A stretch of 64,000 nt of DNA from Acanthochromis polyacanthus (GCF_021347895.1 NC_067134.1:29943449-30007448), one strand, 5' to 3'; counted from the first letter of the stretch, positions 22,020 through 33,515 are shown. Notes: a model not told the origin generated them from the sequence alone. Translations and numbers: made by a program.

Positions 22020-22436
22020 AAACCCGAGGGTTTCAATAGGGTCCTTGGCACCGCTGGTGCCTTGGACAGTCGGTGCCTTGGCACCGCCTGTCCTTCGCAC
22101 CCTCGGTGCTCGGACCCTAATAATAATAAACCCTAGGGTTTCAATAGGGTCCTTGGCACCGCTGGTGCCTTGGACAGTCGGTGCCCTGGCACCGCCTGTC
22201 CTTCGCACCCTCGGTGCTCGGACCCTTATAAACCCGAGGGTTTCAATAGGGTCCTTGGCACCGCTGGTGCCTTGGACAGTCGGTGCCCTTGCACCGCCTG
22301 TCCTTCGCACCCTCGGTGCTCGGACCCTAATAATAAACCCTAGGGTTTCAATAGGGTCCTTGGCACCGCTGGTGCCTTGGACAGTCGGTGCCCTTGCACC
22401 GCCTGTCCTCGGCACCCTCGGTGCTCGGACCCTAAT
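22020..22436 (+). repeat. Array of four 100-bp cloverleaf-forming units
   Basis: 81-nt foldable cores at 22038-22118, 22146-22226, 22248-22328 and 22353-22433, separated by TAA-rich spacers and AAACCC-(TA/GA)-GGGTTT palindromes. Closing stems AGGGTCC/GGACCCT are intact in all four. The middle arm loses one pair in the last two (CGGTGC-CCTT-GCACCG). Confidence 0.85.
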
Positions 22437-22670
22437 AAATTCCGAATTACAAAAAATAAAGAATGACTTAAAATATATTTTCTCTTAAAATAAAATGAAT
22501 GAAAAAACATCCCACATTAAATAAATAAATAAATAAATGATGAATAAAAACTTTTCCGATAAACCAGTCTTTGCCAAGTTAGCCCACTCGCCCCCCTGTT
22601 CTCCCTTTTATCTTTTTTCCCGTTGTCGCTGGAGTGGCGCCACATATAGAGAACGTAGTTTTGCTCGAGT

Positions 22671-22685
22671 GCGCCCTCTGCTGGC
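22671..22685 (-). promoter_or_regulatory. CTCF-like motif, opposite orientation
   Basis: GCGCCCTCTGCTGG; its complement CCAGCAGAGGGCGC is a near-consensus CTCF core. It lies in the right flank of the 8.55-kb hAT and faces the cluster on its left. Confidence 0.5.
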
Positions 22686-22807
22686 GTGGAGGCCACACCG
22701 CGATTCATGGTTTAATTAAATCGATTCAAATCACTAAAAAAACTGATTTAAATCGTGTTTTTCAAAAATCGCGGCATGCCTAGTTACAACAATGTGAAAG
22801 TTGCTTC

Positions 22808-23444
22808 TCGGGCTCGCCCGAATAGTGGTTTCTGGCCTCCGAATATTCGGGCCCTATTAAAGACGAATATTCGAATATTCGTTCCGCCCCGTAACGTCCG
22901 ACGGGGTGGGGGTTGTGCGCATCCGCGCCGCTTGGTGGAGACGGCCCGAATATTCGGATCCGTTCGTCTGGTCTCCCGGGTCCAAATTTTGCCTTCGTTT
23001 TGTCTTCAGTTGACTGAAGAATTCCCAAACAGTGGAGGTCTTCAGCATCTTGTGTTGTGTTTATGCAACGAAGTGAAGCGCGACGTCAGAGTCTGCAGCC
23101 ACCCGGCCATTCGCGTGGTGTTTACAAACACGAATGGAGGAGCCGAAATGAGCCGAAGAACACGGTGGGATGAGCCGAATTGGGCCGAAGGCACAAGGAA
23201 GAGAGGAGCTCCGAATATTTTCGTCTGGAGGGAGGAGTGGGTGATCACATAGACATATGTGTATGTGTTTATGTGATCACACGACGAGATGAGCCCATAT
23301 GTGCCGATGGACCAAAGGCGGAGGGAAGACAGTAACGCCGCATATTCTTGCCGCCCGGTAGCGTCCGGGGTGGGGGGGGTGGGGGCGAATATTCGGAAAC
23401 CAAAATTAATATCCGGATATTCGAGATATTCGAGTCCAGCCCTA
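22808..23444. mobile_element. 637-bp non-autonomous hAT
   Basis: Flanked by exact 8-bp duplications GTTGCTTC (22800-22807, 23445-23452). The right end reads inward TAGGGCTGGACTCGAATAT; the left end (TCGGGCTCGCCCGAATA) is partly mutated. The interior is rich in CGAATATTCG palindromes. It was inserted only 17 bp downstream of the larger hAT's target duplication in the same LINE. The overlapping ORFs on both strands are artefacts of CpG-rich DNA. Confidence 0.85.
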
Positions 23445-23452
23445 GTTGCTTC

Positions 23453-23875
23453 TAAGTCCATCCCCCTCCCTCCTCTGGGTTCCTCTGACCACAACTGCAT
23501 CCTCCTTATCCCTGTCTACCACTATACTGAAGCAAGGCAAAGTGCAGAACATCAGAATGAAAGTTTGTCACACTCTGCAGGGATGTCTGGAGGTTACTGA
23601 CTGGGACGTGTTTAAGGAGTCCTCAGCTGATATTGATGAACCAACTGATGTTGTGAGCAGCTGGGTCACAGACTGTGAAACCAGTGTTATTCCTGAAAAA
23701 AATGTTAAACTATATCCGAACACTAAGCCATGGCTTTCTAAGAATCTTAAAGACCTACTGTACAGAAAGAAAACAGTCTTCAGAGAAGGAAATGCACTAA
23801 ATCTGTATAACCGACAGAAGGAAATAAAGCAGGAGATCAGGACCCACAAAGACAAGACAATACAATCAATCAATC
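23453..23875 (+). pseudogene. Rex/CR1-like LINE fragment, part 2
   Basis: Continues the frame of 13930-14229 across the two hATs: SIPLPPLGSSDHNCILLIPVY, then a one-base frame change, then DCLEVTDWDVFKESS and NTKPWLSKNLKDLLYRKK. SDHN holds the endonuclease catalytic Asp-His pair. The sequence is broken at 23875 by the L2 LINE. Confidence 0.7.
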
Positions 23876-24051
23876 AAACTTTATTTGTATAGCACTTTTC
23901 ATACAAAATTTGTACCACAAACTGCTTTACATAGAAATAAAAGGACAAAATAAATTAAAAATGAGAAATACAACCACCCCTCCAACCCACCAATCCACAT
24001 ACAGCAAACACACTCACACACACTCTCACACTCTCACTCTCTCACTCACAG

Positions 24052-24052
24052 T

Positions 24053-24136
<84 letters not shown>
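24052..24136 (+). repeat. (CA)n microsatellite in L2 3' UTR
   Basis: About 40 CA units within the 3' UTR of the minus-strand L2. Confidence 0.95.
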
Positions 24137-24139
<3 letters not shown>

Positions 24140-24406
24140 TTGTACTTCTATCTTAGTGAGGACATCCACAGGCGTAATGCATTTCCTAGAGCCTTACCCT
24201 AACCTTAACCATCACAACTGATCGCCTAACCCTAATCCTCACCCTAACCAAACCTCAATTCATACCTGTTCTCTAAAAACAAGTCTTCACCCTCAAACAT
24301 GGCTGTTTCAAAGTGAGGACCGGCCAAAATGTCCTCACTTTGTAAAAATGTCCTCACTTTGATAGTTAAATGCAGAAAATGGTTCTCACAATGTAGCAAG
24401 TACAAG

Positions 24407-24407
<1 letters not shown>

Positions 24408-24472
<65 letters not shown>
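24408..24472 (+). repeat. (CA)n microsatellite, second tract in L2 3' UTR
   Basis: About 30 CA units. Between the two tracts lie two copies of AAATGTCCTCACTTTG-like sequence. Confidence 0.95.
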
Positions 24473-24474
<2 letters not shown>

Positions 24475-27044
24475 GATATGTGGGACAGATTTTAACATAA
24501 AAACATAAAAAGAGGACTGAGAAAATGCCATCTTTCATTAAGACTAAAATAGCAATATAAATAAATAAATAAATTAAATAAAAATGAATAAATAAAGAAA
24601 TAAGATCAAATGATATTTATAAATATGATTAGCTAAAAGCCAGACTAAAAATGTAGGTCTTGAGTTTTTATTTTAAAAATATGAACAGTAGGTGCTGCCC
24701 TCAGGTCTTCAGGTAGGCTGTTCCACAGACGGGGGCCGTAATAATAAAAGAGGCTTCACCGTATGTTTTAGTTCTGACTTTAGGGACTATTAAAAGACCA
24801 CTACCTGAAGACCTGAGGGCTCTACTGGGTTCATAGGGTAAAAGCAAATTGGATAAATAAAAAGGAGCAAGACCATTTAAAGACTTAAAAACTAGTAAAA
24901 GAATCTTAAAATCAATTCTAAAAGATACAGGCAGCCAATGCAGAGACTTTAAAATTGGAGTAATGTGAGCTCTCCTTCTGGTCTTTGTCAGCATGCGTGT
25001 AGCTGAATTTTGCAGCAGCTGTAGCTGTGAAATGTTTTTTTTGGAAGACCAGAAAGAAGAGCATTGCAATAGTCAATTCTGCACGTAATAAAAGCGTGAA
25101 TAAGAGTCTCTGCATTGGCCTGAGAGAGAAACTGGAGAACACTCTGGAGATGTTCTTTAAATGATAAAATGATTTTTTCGTAATATCTCTTATGTGCAGG
25201 TCAAAGCTAAGGTCTGAATCAAATAAAACTCAAGATTTTTGATGTGCTAACATGGATTAAAAGACAGTGCTCAGAGTTTGCTCTCCAGTTTCTCTCTCTG
25301 TGTGGACCTGTACCAATGACTGAAACCTGGGTTTTGTCCTGGTTGAGCTGAAGAAAGTTGTCTGCCATCCAAGACCTGACATCTAAAATACAATTAAAAA
25401 GGGCATCGATGGGCCCTGAGTCATCAGGAGACACAGCGATGTAAAGTTGCGTGTCATCAGCATAGCTATGAAAGTTGATGCCGTGTCTCCTGATGACATC
25501 ACCTAAAGGCAACATATAAATATTAAAAAGTGTGGGACCTAAAATTGAACCCTGGGGGATGCCACAGCTAACATTATAGAGTCCTGACTGGTATTCCCCT
25601 ATGTTCACATAAAACTTTCTGTCAGTGAGATATGATTTAAACCAATTAAAAACAGTGCCAGAGATTCCAATAAAGCCACTGAGTCTATTTAAAAGAATTT
25701 GGTGATCTACTGTGTCGAAAGCTGCGCTCAGGTCGAGCAGCACAAGCACAGAGGTCAGTTTTTGATCCATGTTGGTCCTGAGATCATTCACTATTTTTAC
25801 TAAGGCCATCCCTGTGCTGTGACTGGCCCTAAAGCCAGACTGATAGATTTCACAGATGTTTAAAACGTTCATAAAATCATTTAATTGGTTAAAAACAAGT
25901 TTTTCTAGAATTGTACTTAAAATGGCAGATTGGAAACTGGCCTGTAGTTATCTAAAATAGATGGATCTAAATTGTTTCTCTTCAGAAGGGGTTTGACCAC
26001 AGCTTTTTTTAAAAGCAGAAGCAAAAACACCCGTCTGAAGAGAATAATTAATAATATTAAGAAGATCTGGTTTAAAAGACTCATAAATTTGTTTAAAAAA
26101 GGATGTGGGGATGGGATCTAAAAGGCATGTTGCTGGTTTTAGATGTGAGACAACCTTGTCAAGCATTTCAGCATCAACCAGGACAAAACTCTCCAGTGTC
26201 TCCTCATTAGAGAATAAAAGCTTGGGGGTGTAAAAAATTTTAGGTTGGGTGCAGGAGAGATTTGTTCTTATTGACTCGATTTTACTGCAGAAGTGGACAG
26301 CAAAATCTTCACTCATTGACTTTGAGGAAAAGTCCAGAGGAAGGTTAAAAACAGGGTGAATTAAATGATCAATGGTTGAGAAGAGGATTTTAGGATTATT
26401 GTGGTTTTCTGCTATTAGATTTGAAAAATGATTTCTTCTTGCTTTTTTAATTGCATTATTGTACGTTGACATTTGCTCTGGAAAAATTTGGTAGTTGACT
26501 GTTAATTTGTTTTTTCTCCATCTCCTTTCAGCGATGCGACACTTTCTTTTTAATTGTAAAATTTCTTCTCCTCTCCATGGAGGTGTTGGTTTTGTTTTTA
26601 ATGTTTTGAATTTAACTGGAGCCACCCTGTCAAGGGCTGATTTGAGTTTACTGTTAAAACCATCGACAATAAAATCACAAGAAGAGGGCAAAATATCCGG
26701 AGGGGTATCTCTTAAAATTTCAATAAAATTTGCAGCCACTTCTGCAGTAAGATAGCGTTTCCTAACAATTCGTTCTGGAATTTCTTGCTTGTTAAAATAG
26801 CACACATCAAAGAATAAACAAAATGATCACTAAAACAAACATCAGTCACTGCAGTGATGTTTGCTGACAGTCCATAAGTTAAAATAATATCTAAAGTATT
26901 TCCTTTTTTACGTGTGGGAGTGGTGACATGTTGTTTAAAATTCATGCCCTCTCCGGCCCGACACGACGCAACGCACTGGGTCCAGGGCGGGGGGTGAAAT
27001 GGAAGGAGGCAGGTTGGACACAAAGACAAACTTGAGTCTCAGCT

Positions 27045-27390
27045 CAAAATGAACAACCTCAGTTCAGTCCGGGATGGCCTGAATCTGATCACTGGGACTA
27101 ATTAATGTGTCAGTGAGAGAGTTCAGCTCAGTGGTTATAATTCTGATTTTGAACTGACTCAAAGTCTAAACAGTTTTTATGTCAGGTTTGACTCCCATGA
27201 TTTTAGGGCTAAACAGGCTGAGTCTAAAAACTGTCTCAGGTCAGCCTCTCCACAGAATCCCTTTCTTGATGTGGGCAATGTAATCTGGTGTCTCAAACAG
27301 TACAGACCAAAGAAAAGTCCTCTACCTGATTACATCGGTGGCCGTTTATTGAAAACTTTTACTACGTCTGACTAAATGACCAAGATTGCT
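27045..27390 (+). pseudogene. Rex/CR1-like LINE fragment, part 3
   Basis: Beyond the L2 the + frame resumes: NNLSSVRDGLNLITGTN, FELTQSLNSFYVRFDSHDF, then DVGNVIWCLKQYRPKKSPLPD. This matches the linker and first reverse-transcriptase motif of the same LINE type. Stops are present. The fragment fades before the catalytic core. Confidence 0.6.
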
Positions 27391-28126
27391 GCCGATGTCC
27401 CTGTCTGTCTTATGTTTTGTTTGATTTTTCTTTAAATGCTTTTATTTTGCTTGGAATTCTTTTACTGTGTTTTTTAAATTTTTCAAACATTTCCTTTAAT
27501 CGTTGCTATTCCTTTAACTGTTTTACTGTTTTGTTGCTTTTGTTGTTTGATGGTGAATGCTTGTGTAACTGCTACACAACAAATTGCCCGGGTCGTTGGG
27601 GTCAAATCCAGAATTCAGTGGCAGAATTACAGATCTTTTCTCGACTGGTATCAACATCTGATCCCCTAGGAGAAACAAGAAAGTGCTGGTGGTCTGAATT
27701 GACCCTGCTGCCATTAAGACCGAAATCTGGACATTGATGTTGTATGCTTTTCATATTGTACATTTCTCCAGTAATGTTACTTAACGGAAAGTCTGGGGAT
27801 CAAGAGATTCTTGTGGTACAATCCCATCAGTCCCAGCTCTGCTTTGCTTTTCACGGTGATCGACAGATTTTACTACCCAATATTCTAAAACTACCGTGCA
27901 GAAAGCTGAAAACTATGGGCCTGTGAAAATAGTTTTGTTGACATTGTGAGTGTGCTGTTGACACATTTCTAGGTTTCTAATGACAAAGCTGCTAGCATGT
28001 CTGCAGATTCTTGATCTTGTTTCAGCCTCGTGTCCAAATACATGGAATTGAGACTTTGAGGTTCAATTTTTTTCATGATTGCTCTTCCATCACTGCCTCT
28101 GTTTTTATCTTTGTCTTTTGCTACAG
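27391..28126. other. Intron upstream of the finger exon
   Basis: T-rich, no repeat recognised, ending in the acceptor TTTGCTACAG at 28117-28126. Confidence 0.5.
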
Positions 28127-30670
28127 AAATGTAAACACAGCAATGGAGTGAGATGTGGGACCTCTGAGGAGGATAAGGATGGTTCAGCAACAACAGCAAA
28201 AAGAGATGAATCACTGAGTTGTGAGCAATGTGGCAAGACTTTTATCACAGCAACAAAGCTAAGAATTCACAAACGTATTCACACTGTGGACAAACCATTC
28301 AGGTGTGATCAGTGTGGAAAAGCTTTTACTCTGAAGGGACACTTAAAAAGCCATCAACTCATTCACAGTGGAGTTAAACCATTCAACTGTGATCAGTGTG
28401 GAAAGGCTTTTACTCTGAAGAGTACTCTAGCAAGTCATCAACTCATTCACAGTGGAGTTAAACCATTCAGCTGTGATCAATGTGGAAAGGCTTTTACTCA
28501 CAAGAGTCATCTAACAAGTCATCAACTCATGCACAGTGGAGTGAAATCATTCAACTGTGATCAGTGTGGAAAGGCTTTTACTCACAAGAGTAATCTAGCA
28601 AATCATCAACTCATTCACAGTGGAGTGAAACCATTCAGCTGTGATCAGTGTGGAAAAGCTTTTACTCAGAAGGGTCACTTAAAAAGCCATCAACTCATTC
28701 ACAGTGGAGTTAAACCATTCAGCTGTGATCAGTGTGGAAAGGCTTTTACCCACAAGAGTCATCTAACAAGTCATCAACTCATGCACAGTGGAGTTAAACC
28801 ATTCAGCTGTGATCAGTGTGGAAAAGCTTTTACTCTGAAGGGACACCTAAAAAGACATCAACTCATTCACAGTGGAGTGAAACCATTCAGCTGTGATCAG
28901 TGTGGAAAGGCTTTTACTGAGAAGGATTACTTAAAAAGACATCAACTCATTCACAGTGGAGTGAAGCCATTCAGCTGTGATCAATGTGGAAAGGCTTTTA
29001 CTCAGAAGAGTGACCTAGCAAAACATCAACTCATTCACAGTGGAGTTAAACCATTCAACTGTGATCAGTGTGGAAAGGCTTTTACCCACAAGAGTCATCT
29101 AACAAGTCATCAACTCATGCACAGTGGAGTTAAACCATTCAGCTGTGATCAGTGTGGAAAAGCTTTTACTCTGAAGGGACACTTAAAAAAACATCAACTC
29201 ATTCACAGTGGAGTGAAACCATTCAGCTGTCATCAGTGTGGAAAAGCTTTTACTCTGAAGGGACACTTAAAAAGACATCAACTCATTCACAGTGGAGTGA
29301 AACCATTCAGCTGTGATCAATGTGGAAAGGCTTTTACTCAGAAGAGTACTCTAGCAAATCATCAACTCATTCACAGTGGAGTTAAACCATTCAACTGTGA
29401 TCAGTGTGGAAAGGCTTTTACTCTGAAGAGTACTCTCGCAAGTCATCAACTCATGCACAGTGGAGTTAAACCATTCAGATGTGATCAGTGTGGAAAGGCT
29501 TTTACTCTGAAGAGTACTCTAGCAAGTCATCAACTCATTCACAGTGGAGTTAAACCATTCAGCTGTGATCAATGTGGAAAGGCTTTTACTCAGAAGTGTG
29601 ATCTAGCAAAACATCAACTCATTCACAGTGGAGTTAAACCATTCAACTGTGATCAATGTGGAAAGGCTTTTACTCACAAGAGTCATCTAACAAGTCATCA
29701 ACTCATGCACAGTGGAGTGAAATCATTCAACTGTGATCAGTGTGGAAAGGCTTTTACTCACAAGAGTAGTCTAGCAAATCATCAACTCATTCACAGTGGA
29801 GTGAAATCATTCAACTGTGATCAGTGTGGAAAAGCTTTTACTCAGAAGGGTCACTTAAAAAGCCATCAACTCATTCACAGTGGAGTTAAACCTTTCAACT
29901 GTGATCAATGTGGAAAGACTTTTAATCAGAAGAGTAATCTAACAAGCCATCAACTCATTCACAGTGGAGTTAAACCATTCAACTGTGATCAGTGTGGAAA
30001 GGCTTTTACTTACAAGAGTCATCTAACAAGTCATCAACTCATGCACAGTGGAGTGAAATCATTCAACTGTGATCAGTGTGGAAAGGCTTTTACTCACAAG
30101 AGTAATCTAGCAAATCATCAACTCATTCACAGTGGAGTGAAATCATTCAACTGTGATCAGTGTGGAAAAGCTTTTACTCAGAAGGGTCACTTAAAAAGCC
30201 ATCAACTCATTCACAGTGGAGTTAAACCATTCAACTGTGATCAGTGTGTGAAAACCTTTACTCAACATGAACAGTTGTTTATCCATCAATGCCCCCATTC
30301 TGGTAGAAAGCGGTACCACTGTGACTCCTGTGAAAAAACTTTCAGCTCCCAACAGAGATTAAAACGTCACGAACGCATCCACACTGGACATGATGTGTAC
30401 GCATGTGATTACTGTGGCAAACCATTTCTATTGTACTCACAGTTAAAAGCTCATGAAGTGACCCACACTGGGGTCAAACCATACATTTGTCACCAGTGTG
30501 GGAAACGCTACAGCTACACTGCACATCTCAAAATTCACCAACGTGTCCACACTGGGGAGAGACCATACAGATGTGACGAGTGTCAGAAGACTTTTACAAC
30601 TTTGGGTTCCCTGAAACAACACCAGCAGATCCACACCAGAAAGAAAGCATTCAATCAGTGTCACAGTGAG
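28127..30670 (+). CDS. 29-finger C2H2 zinc-finger protein, main exon
   Basis: The frame is open from the TTTGCTACAG acceptor to a CACAGTGAG|GTATGT donor at 30670; unspliced it would stop at 30763. It encodes a short acidic leader (KCKHSNGVRCGTSEEDKDG) and then 29 C2H2 fingers (C-x2-C-x12-H-x3-H). Fingers 2-24 are near-identical 84-bp repeats with CDQCGKAF and an HSGVKPF or HSGVKSF linker instead of TGEKP. The last five (FNCDQCVKTF, YHCDSCEKTF, YACDYCGKPF, YICHQCGKRY, YRCDECQKTF) are diverged. DNA-contact positions -1/2/3/6 vary within a small set, e.g. H-S-H-S, L-G-H-R, Q-S-D-K, L-S-T-S, E-D-Y-R. Predicted nuclear DNA-binding regulator. No KRAB, SCAN or BTB domain is visible; a FINZ-type N-terminus cannot be excluded. 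Confidence 0.9.
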
Positions 30671-30763
30671 GTATGTAAAGACTGGTCTCAGTCACAGTGT
30701 ACACACAATTATGTATTGGATAATTTTGGCTATTGCTGCAAAATTGTTTCAAAACTGTTTTGA

Positions 30764-31043
30764 AAAACTGTTGTCAGTTGAATTCTGTTAACACATTATC
30801 AGCTATCGTTCAGTCTAACCTGTATTCGTTTTGACACATTCTGGGCCAGGTTAATCTGGGGATATATGTTAGATTAGGGCTTCTGACGTAATCAGAAAAC
30901 TGAATGTTAAATTCCAACAGGTAAAAGTGTCTTCAGATGTCATTTGGGGTGCTCTCTCTCTCTCTCTCAGGCAAGGCATCAGTTCTTCAATGCTGCAGGA
31001 AACACTGACGTTCTCTGTTTTTGTGTGTTTGTTTTCCAAGCAG
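30764..31043 (+). other. Intron between the finger exon and the last ZNF exon
   Basis: Contains a CT-rich run (30951-30968) and ends in TTTTCCAAGCAG at 31043, a plausible acceptor. Confidence 0.5.
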
Positions 31044-31122
31044 AACGGAACAGATGGACAAAACTCTCAGACTTGTCAGCACTCTTCCAATGGTGAACAG
31101 TGCTGCTTTGACCAGTCTGGAC

Positions 31123-32494
31123 CAGGGCCGTGCAGAGACCTTTGGAGGGGCAGGTGCTCAGAGTTCAAAGGGGGGCACATGGAGCACGAATTTGAAACGC
31201 CATAAACACCATACAGAAACATACCTACAATATACCTGGGTGAATTGTTGCAGCAGATATTCTGAAAGAATGAAACATAAAATCACAACATACGACACAC
31301 CTGTGTCATTCTTACCTTTTGTGCTCTTTGTGATCCAGCTGGTGAGTGATCCACTGCCTTTCGCAGCCTCACGCAGCTCCTTTTGTTTTTCTTTCGACCT
31401 CCTCCTTACGAGGCATCTCTGCAAATTGAAATATGATTGATAAACCACAATCTGATATACACACACACACACACACACACACACGCAGTGACATTTCATA
31501 CCTTTTCAAGACATACACTGTATAACCACAGATTTACTCCATGGGGTTGATTCATAATCTGCCCTTTATTATTCATAGTGCTAATAATAAAGCATAAAAA
31601 AGTATTTAATGATACAGAAATCATGTATTTAAACTGATTTGTGCTTTTATTGAATTTGACTATCCACTTTGCGCAAGAGAGCAAGGTTATAAAAGCTATA
31701 TATTTTATATTTATGGATATCCTATATATTAATTTTGTGTGTGTGTATATATATATGTATACACACACACACAGACACAGACATTCAGATACAAATGTTC
31801 TAAACAAATACTGATATGTTGAAATGAGAGGTTGAGAAAATCACAATTCAAATTCTTCTAATTCTAATTGTTACTGTTGTTGTATTTATATTGCAATACA
31901 ATAATTTCCAGTCCAAAATTAAGTGAATATACATGTACATAGTTTCAGTGAAATAACATAACCTCTGCCTCATTGCCTCGAGAAACACAGGAAACACACT
32001 GCAGCTCACTGACAGTAAAATAATACTTCTCTCTGATGCACTTTGCCCATGACAAAAACATACAGAAACAAAAAGAAGTCTGGCACACTTTATCCTCTCA
32101 GCACGCTGTGTGGTTAACTAGCGATGTTTAACTAACTATAACTGATGAGAGGTGTGTGAGAGTCAGACACTCACACAGGATGCTCACTTTACTTCGTCAG
32201 TCATCTTGCAAGAAAACACCGTGCACAAACGAGTACCGCTGCAAAACATACTCACCGGACCATCAGTTGTCCTTCCTTGAGTCTTCCCTTTCAAGATTAG
32301 CAGCACCAGACCATTGGTTGTCCTCCTTCGGGTCTTTCGTTTCTAAATTAGCAGCGCTAACGGTGAGCTTCGGGGCACGTCAGGGCATGTCAGGGCCGTG
32401 ACTGTCGTCTACCTGGATCATGTGACCAACTGAGGGTAGACCTGAATTATTTTTTTGTTTGTTTGAGTTATTTATTATTTTGGACCACACAGAT

Positions 32495-32576
<82 letters not shown>

Positions 32577-32654
32577 AAAAAAAGGGCACTTTGGGCATGA
32601 GGTGCAAAAGGGGCAGGTGCTTCAGCCCCCCCAGCCCCCCCTTGCACGTGCCAG
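31123..32654. mobile_element. 1.53-kb hAT in the last ZNF exon
   Basis: Ends CAGGGCCGTGCAGAGACC and, on the right, GCACGTGCCAG. Exact 8-bp duplications GTCTGGAC at 31115-31122 and 32655-32662. Related GGGGCAGGTGCT boxes follow both ends. The interior is AT-rich with two CA tracts and no transposase frame, so it is non-autonomous. Confidence 0.88.
32503..32574 (+). repeat. (CA)n microsatellite near the hAT right end
   Basis: About 36 CA units; a shorter tract lies at 31460-31482 in the same element. Confidence 0.95.
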
Positions 32655-32829
32655 GTCTGGACCAACGTCCAACCAACAAGGAACCCTACAACGACACCAG
32701 CGTATGCACACTGGACACAGACTGAACCCCTGCCAAGAAGATTTGTCCATGCAGGGTTCAGTAAAAGTTCATGAAGTCCTCCACAAACTTAAAGTCCTTG
32801 AGATCCGGCTTCACAGAATTCAGGTCTAA

Positions 32830-33515
32830 TTTCTTGTTGAGTGTCTTAGTTGTAAAATCCATTAAGAGGAAAGCTGTCGTTAACAGACGTGACTGGTAAA
32901 TTAATTAAACCATTCAAAGTGGTTATTCAGTTAAATGAATTATCAGTGGTAGAGGGATAGACGTCTGGATGGAGGCAGTGAGCAGCAGGGCCAATTTCCA
33001 GCTTAATCATTCCTCAGATCCCTCTGGGCTGCAGGAACCCGTTAGATGCAGAGCTGGTTCAGTGATTCTCTGATGATTAATCATAATTATATTGTTAAAA
33101 CACAAGAATCAATGTTTTGGTTCAAATCACATTGTCTTTGCATGTAGCTCTGTGTTTTCTGCTCCAGGAATTGGGTGATGTGTGCGACCCAGCACCCACA
33201 GCTGGTTGCTCATGTTACTTCCATGTGATCTGCCATTAAAACGGCCACATTCTACCATAAACACTGTAAATAATGACACACCTGCTCAAAGTTAAAGGCC
33301 AACATACGACCCAAACATGACATGGATTTGATGCCACTTTGAACTAAGATGATCTCTTCTGTTGAACAAAGCGTTGATTGTGAATCTTTTTTCCAGATAT
33401 GAAGCTGCTCCTTCCAGGTCCACAGACAGTAAACAAAACAAAGTTCTCTGTAAAAACCCTCAGAATGTTGAATAGAATAAATGTGGACAGTTTCATGACT
33501 GGAAGAGAAGATTTC
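32830..33515. other. 3' flank of the ZNF locus
   Basis: No gene seen. An AATAAA at 33476 could be a poly(A) signal for the ZNF gene, though it is 650 bp past the stop. Confidence 0.35.

Larger units (their letters stand above)
14230..22782. mobile_element. 8.55-kb hAT element holding a tandem-repeat cargo
   Basis: Ends TAGGCATGCC...GGCATGCCTA are flanked by exact 8-bp duplications GTTACAAC (14222-14229 and 22783-22790). Removing element plus one duplication rejoins the LINE endonuclease frame. hAT-specific DNA occupies only the two flanks (14230-14820 and 22437-22782). The centre is three ~2.3-kb tandem units and two arrays of 100-bp units. No transposase frame was seen, so it is a non-autonomous hAT enlarged by internal repeats. 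Confidence 0.88.
23876..26945 (-). mobile_element. 5'-truncated L2-type LINE, copy 1
   Basis: Read on the minus strand from 26945 to 23876. Successive frames encode the endonuclease end (FKQHVTTPTRKKGNTLDI), a linker ORF (26805-25948), the reverse transcriptase (25872-25219) and a C-terminal domain (25069-24701, LQLLQNSATRMLTKTRRR). RT landmarks are LLDLSAAFDTVDHQILL, CGIPQGSILGPTLFNIY and YADDTQLY. The 3' end has the teleost L2 tail motif AAAGTGCTATACAAATAAAG and two CA tracts. Stops and frameshifts make it inactive. It was inserted into the + strand Rex/CR1-like LINE. Confidence 0.85.
31044..32829 (+). pseudogene. Degenerate terminal ZNF exon split by a hAT
   Basis: After the acceptor at 31043 the phase-0 frame reads NGTDGQNSQTCQHSSNGEQCC, then a damaged finger start (FDQSG, a Ser where the second Cys belongs). 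At 31122 it is cut by a hAT. After the hAT and its duplication, the frame resumes at 32663: TSNQQGTLQRHQRMHTGH, RLNPCQEDLSMQGSVKVHEV, stop at 32829. Without the insertion the two parts give 82 in-frame codons, so this was a coding exon. The lost cysteines suggest the finger was already decaying. With the insertion a transcript would stop at 31205 inside the hAT. Confidence 0.7.

Noticed and set aside
19481..22436. Cloverleaf units as tRNA genes
   Set aside because: No A or B box, no CCA-type end, no anticodon-like loop; arms and loops do not match tRNA dimensions.
19442..22488. Arg/Pro/Gly-rich repeat proteins in both strands of the 100-bp arrays
   Set aside because: They are translations of GC-rich palindromic DNA; both strands give similar open frames because the unit is self-complementary.
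22755..23500. 150-165-codon ORFs on both strands
   Set aside because: They cross the ends of a hAT element into LINE DNA, so no single gene can be read there.
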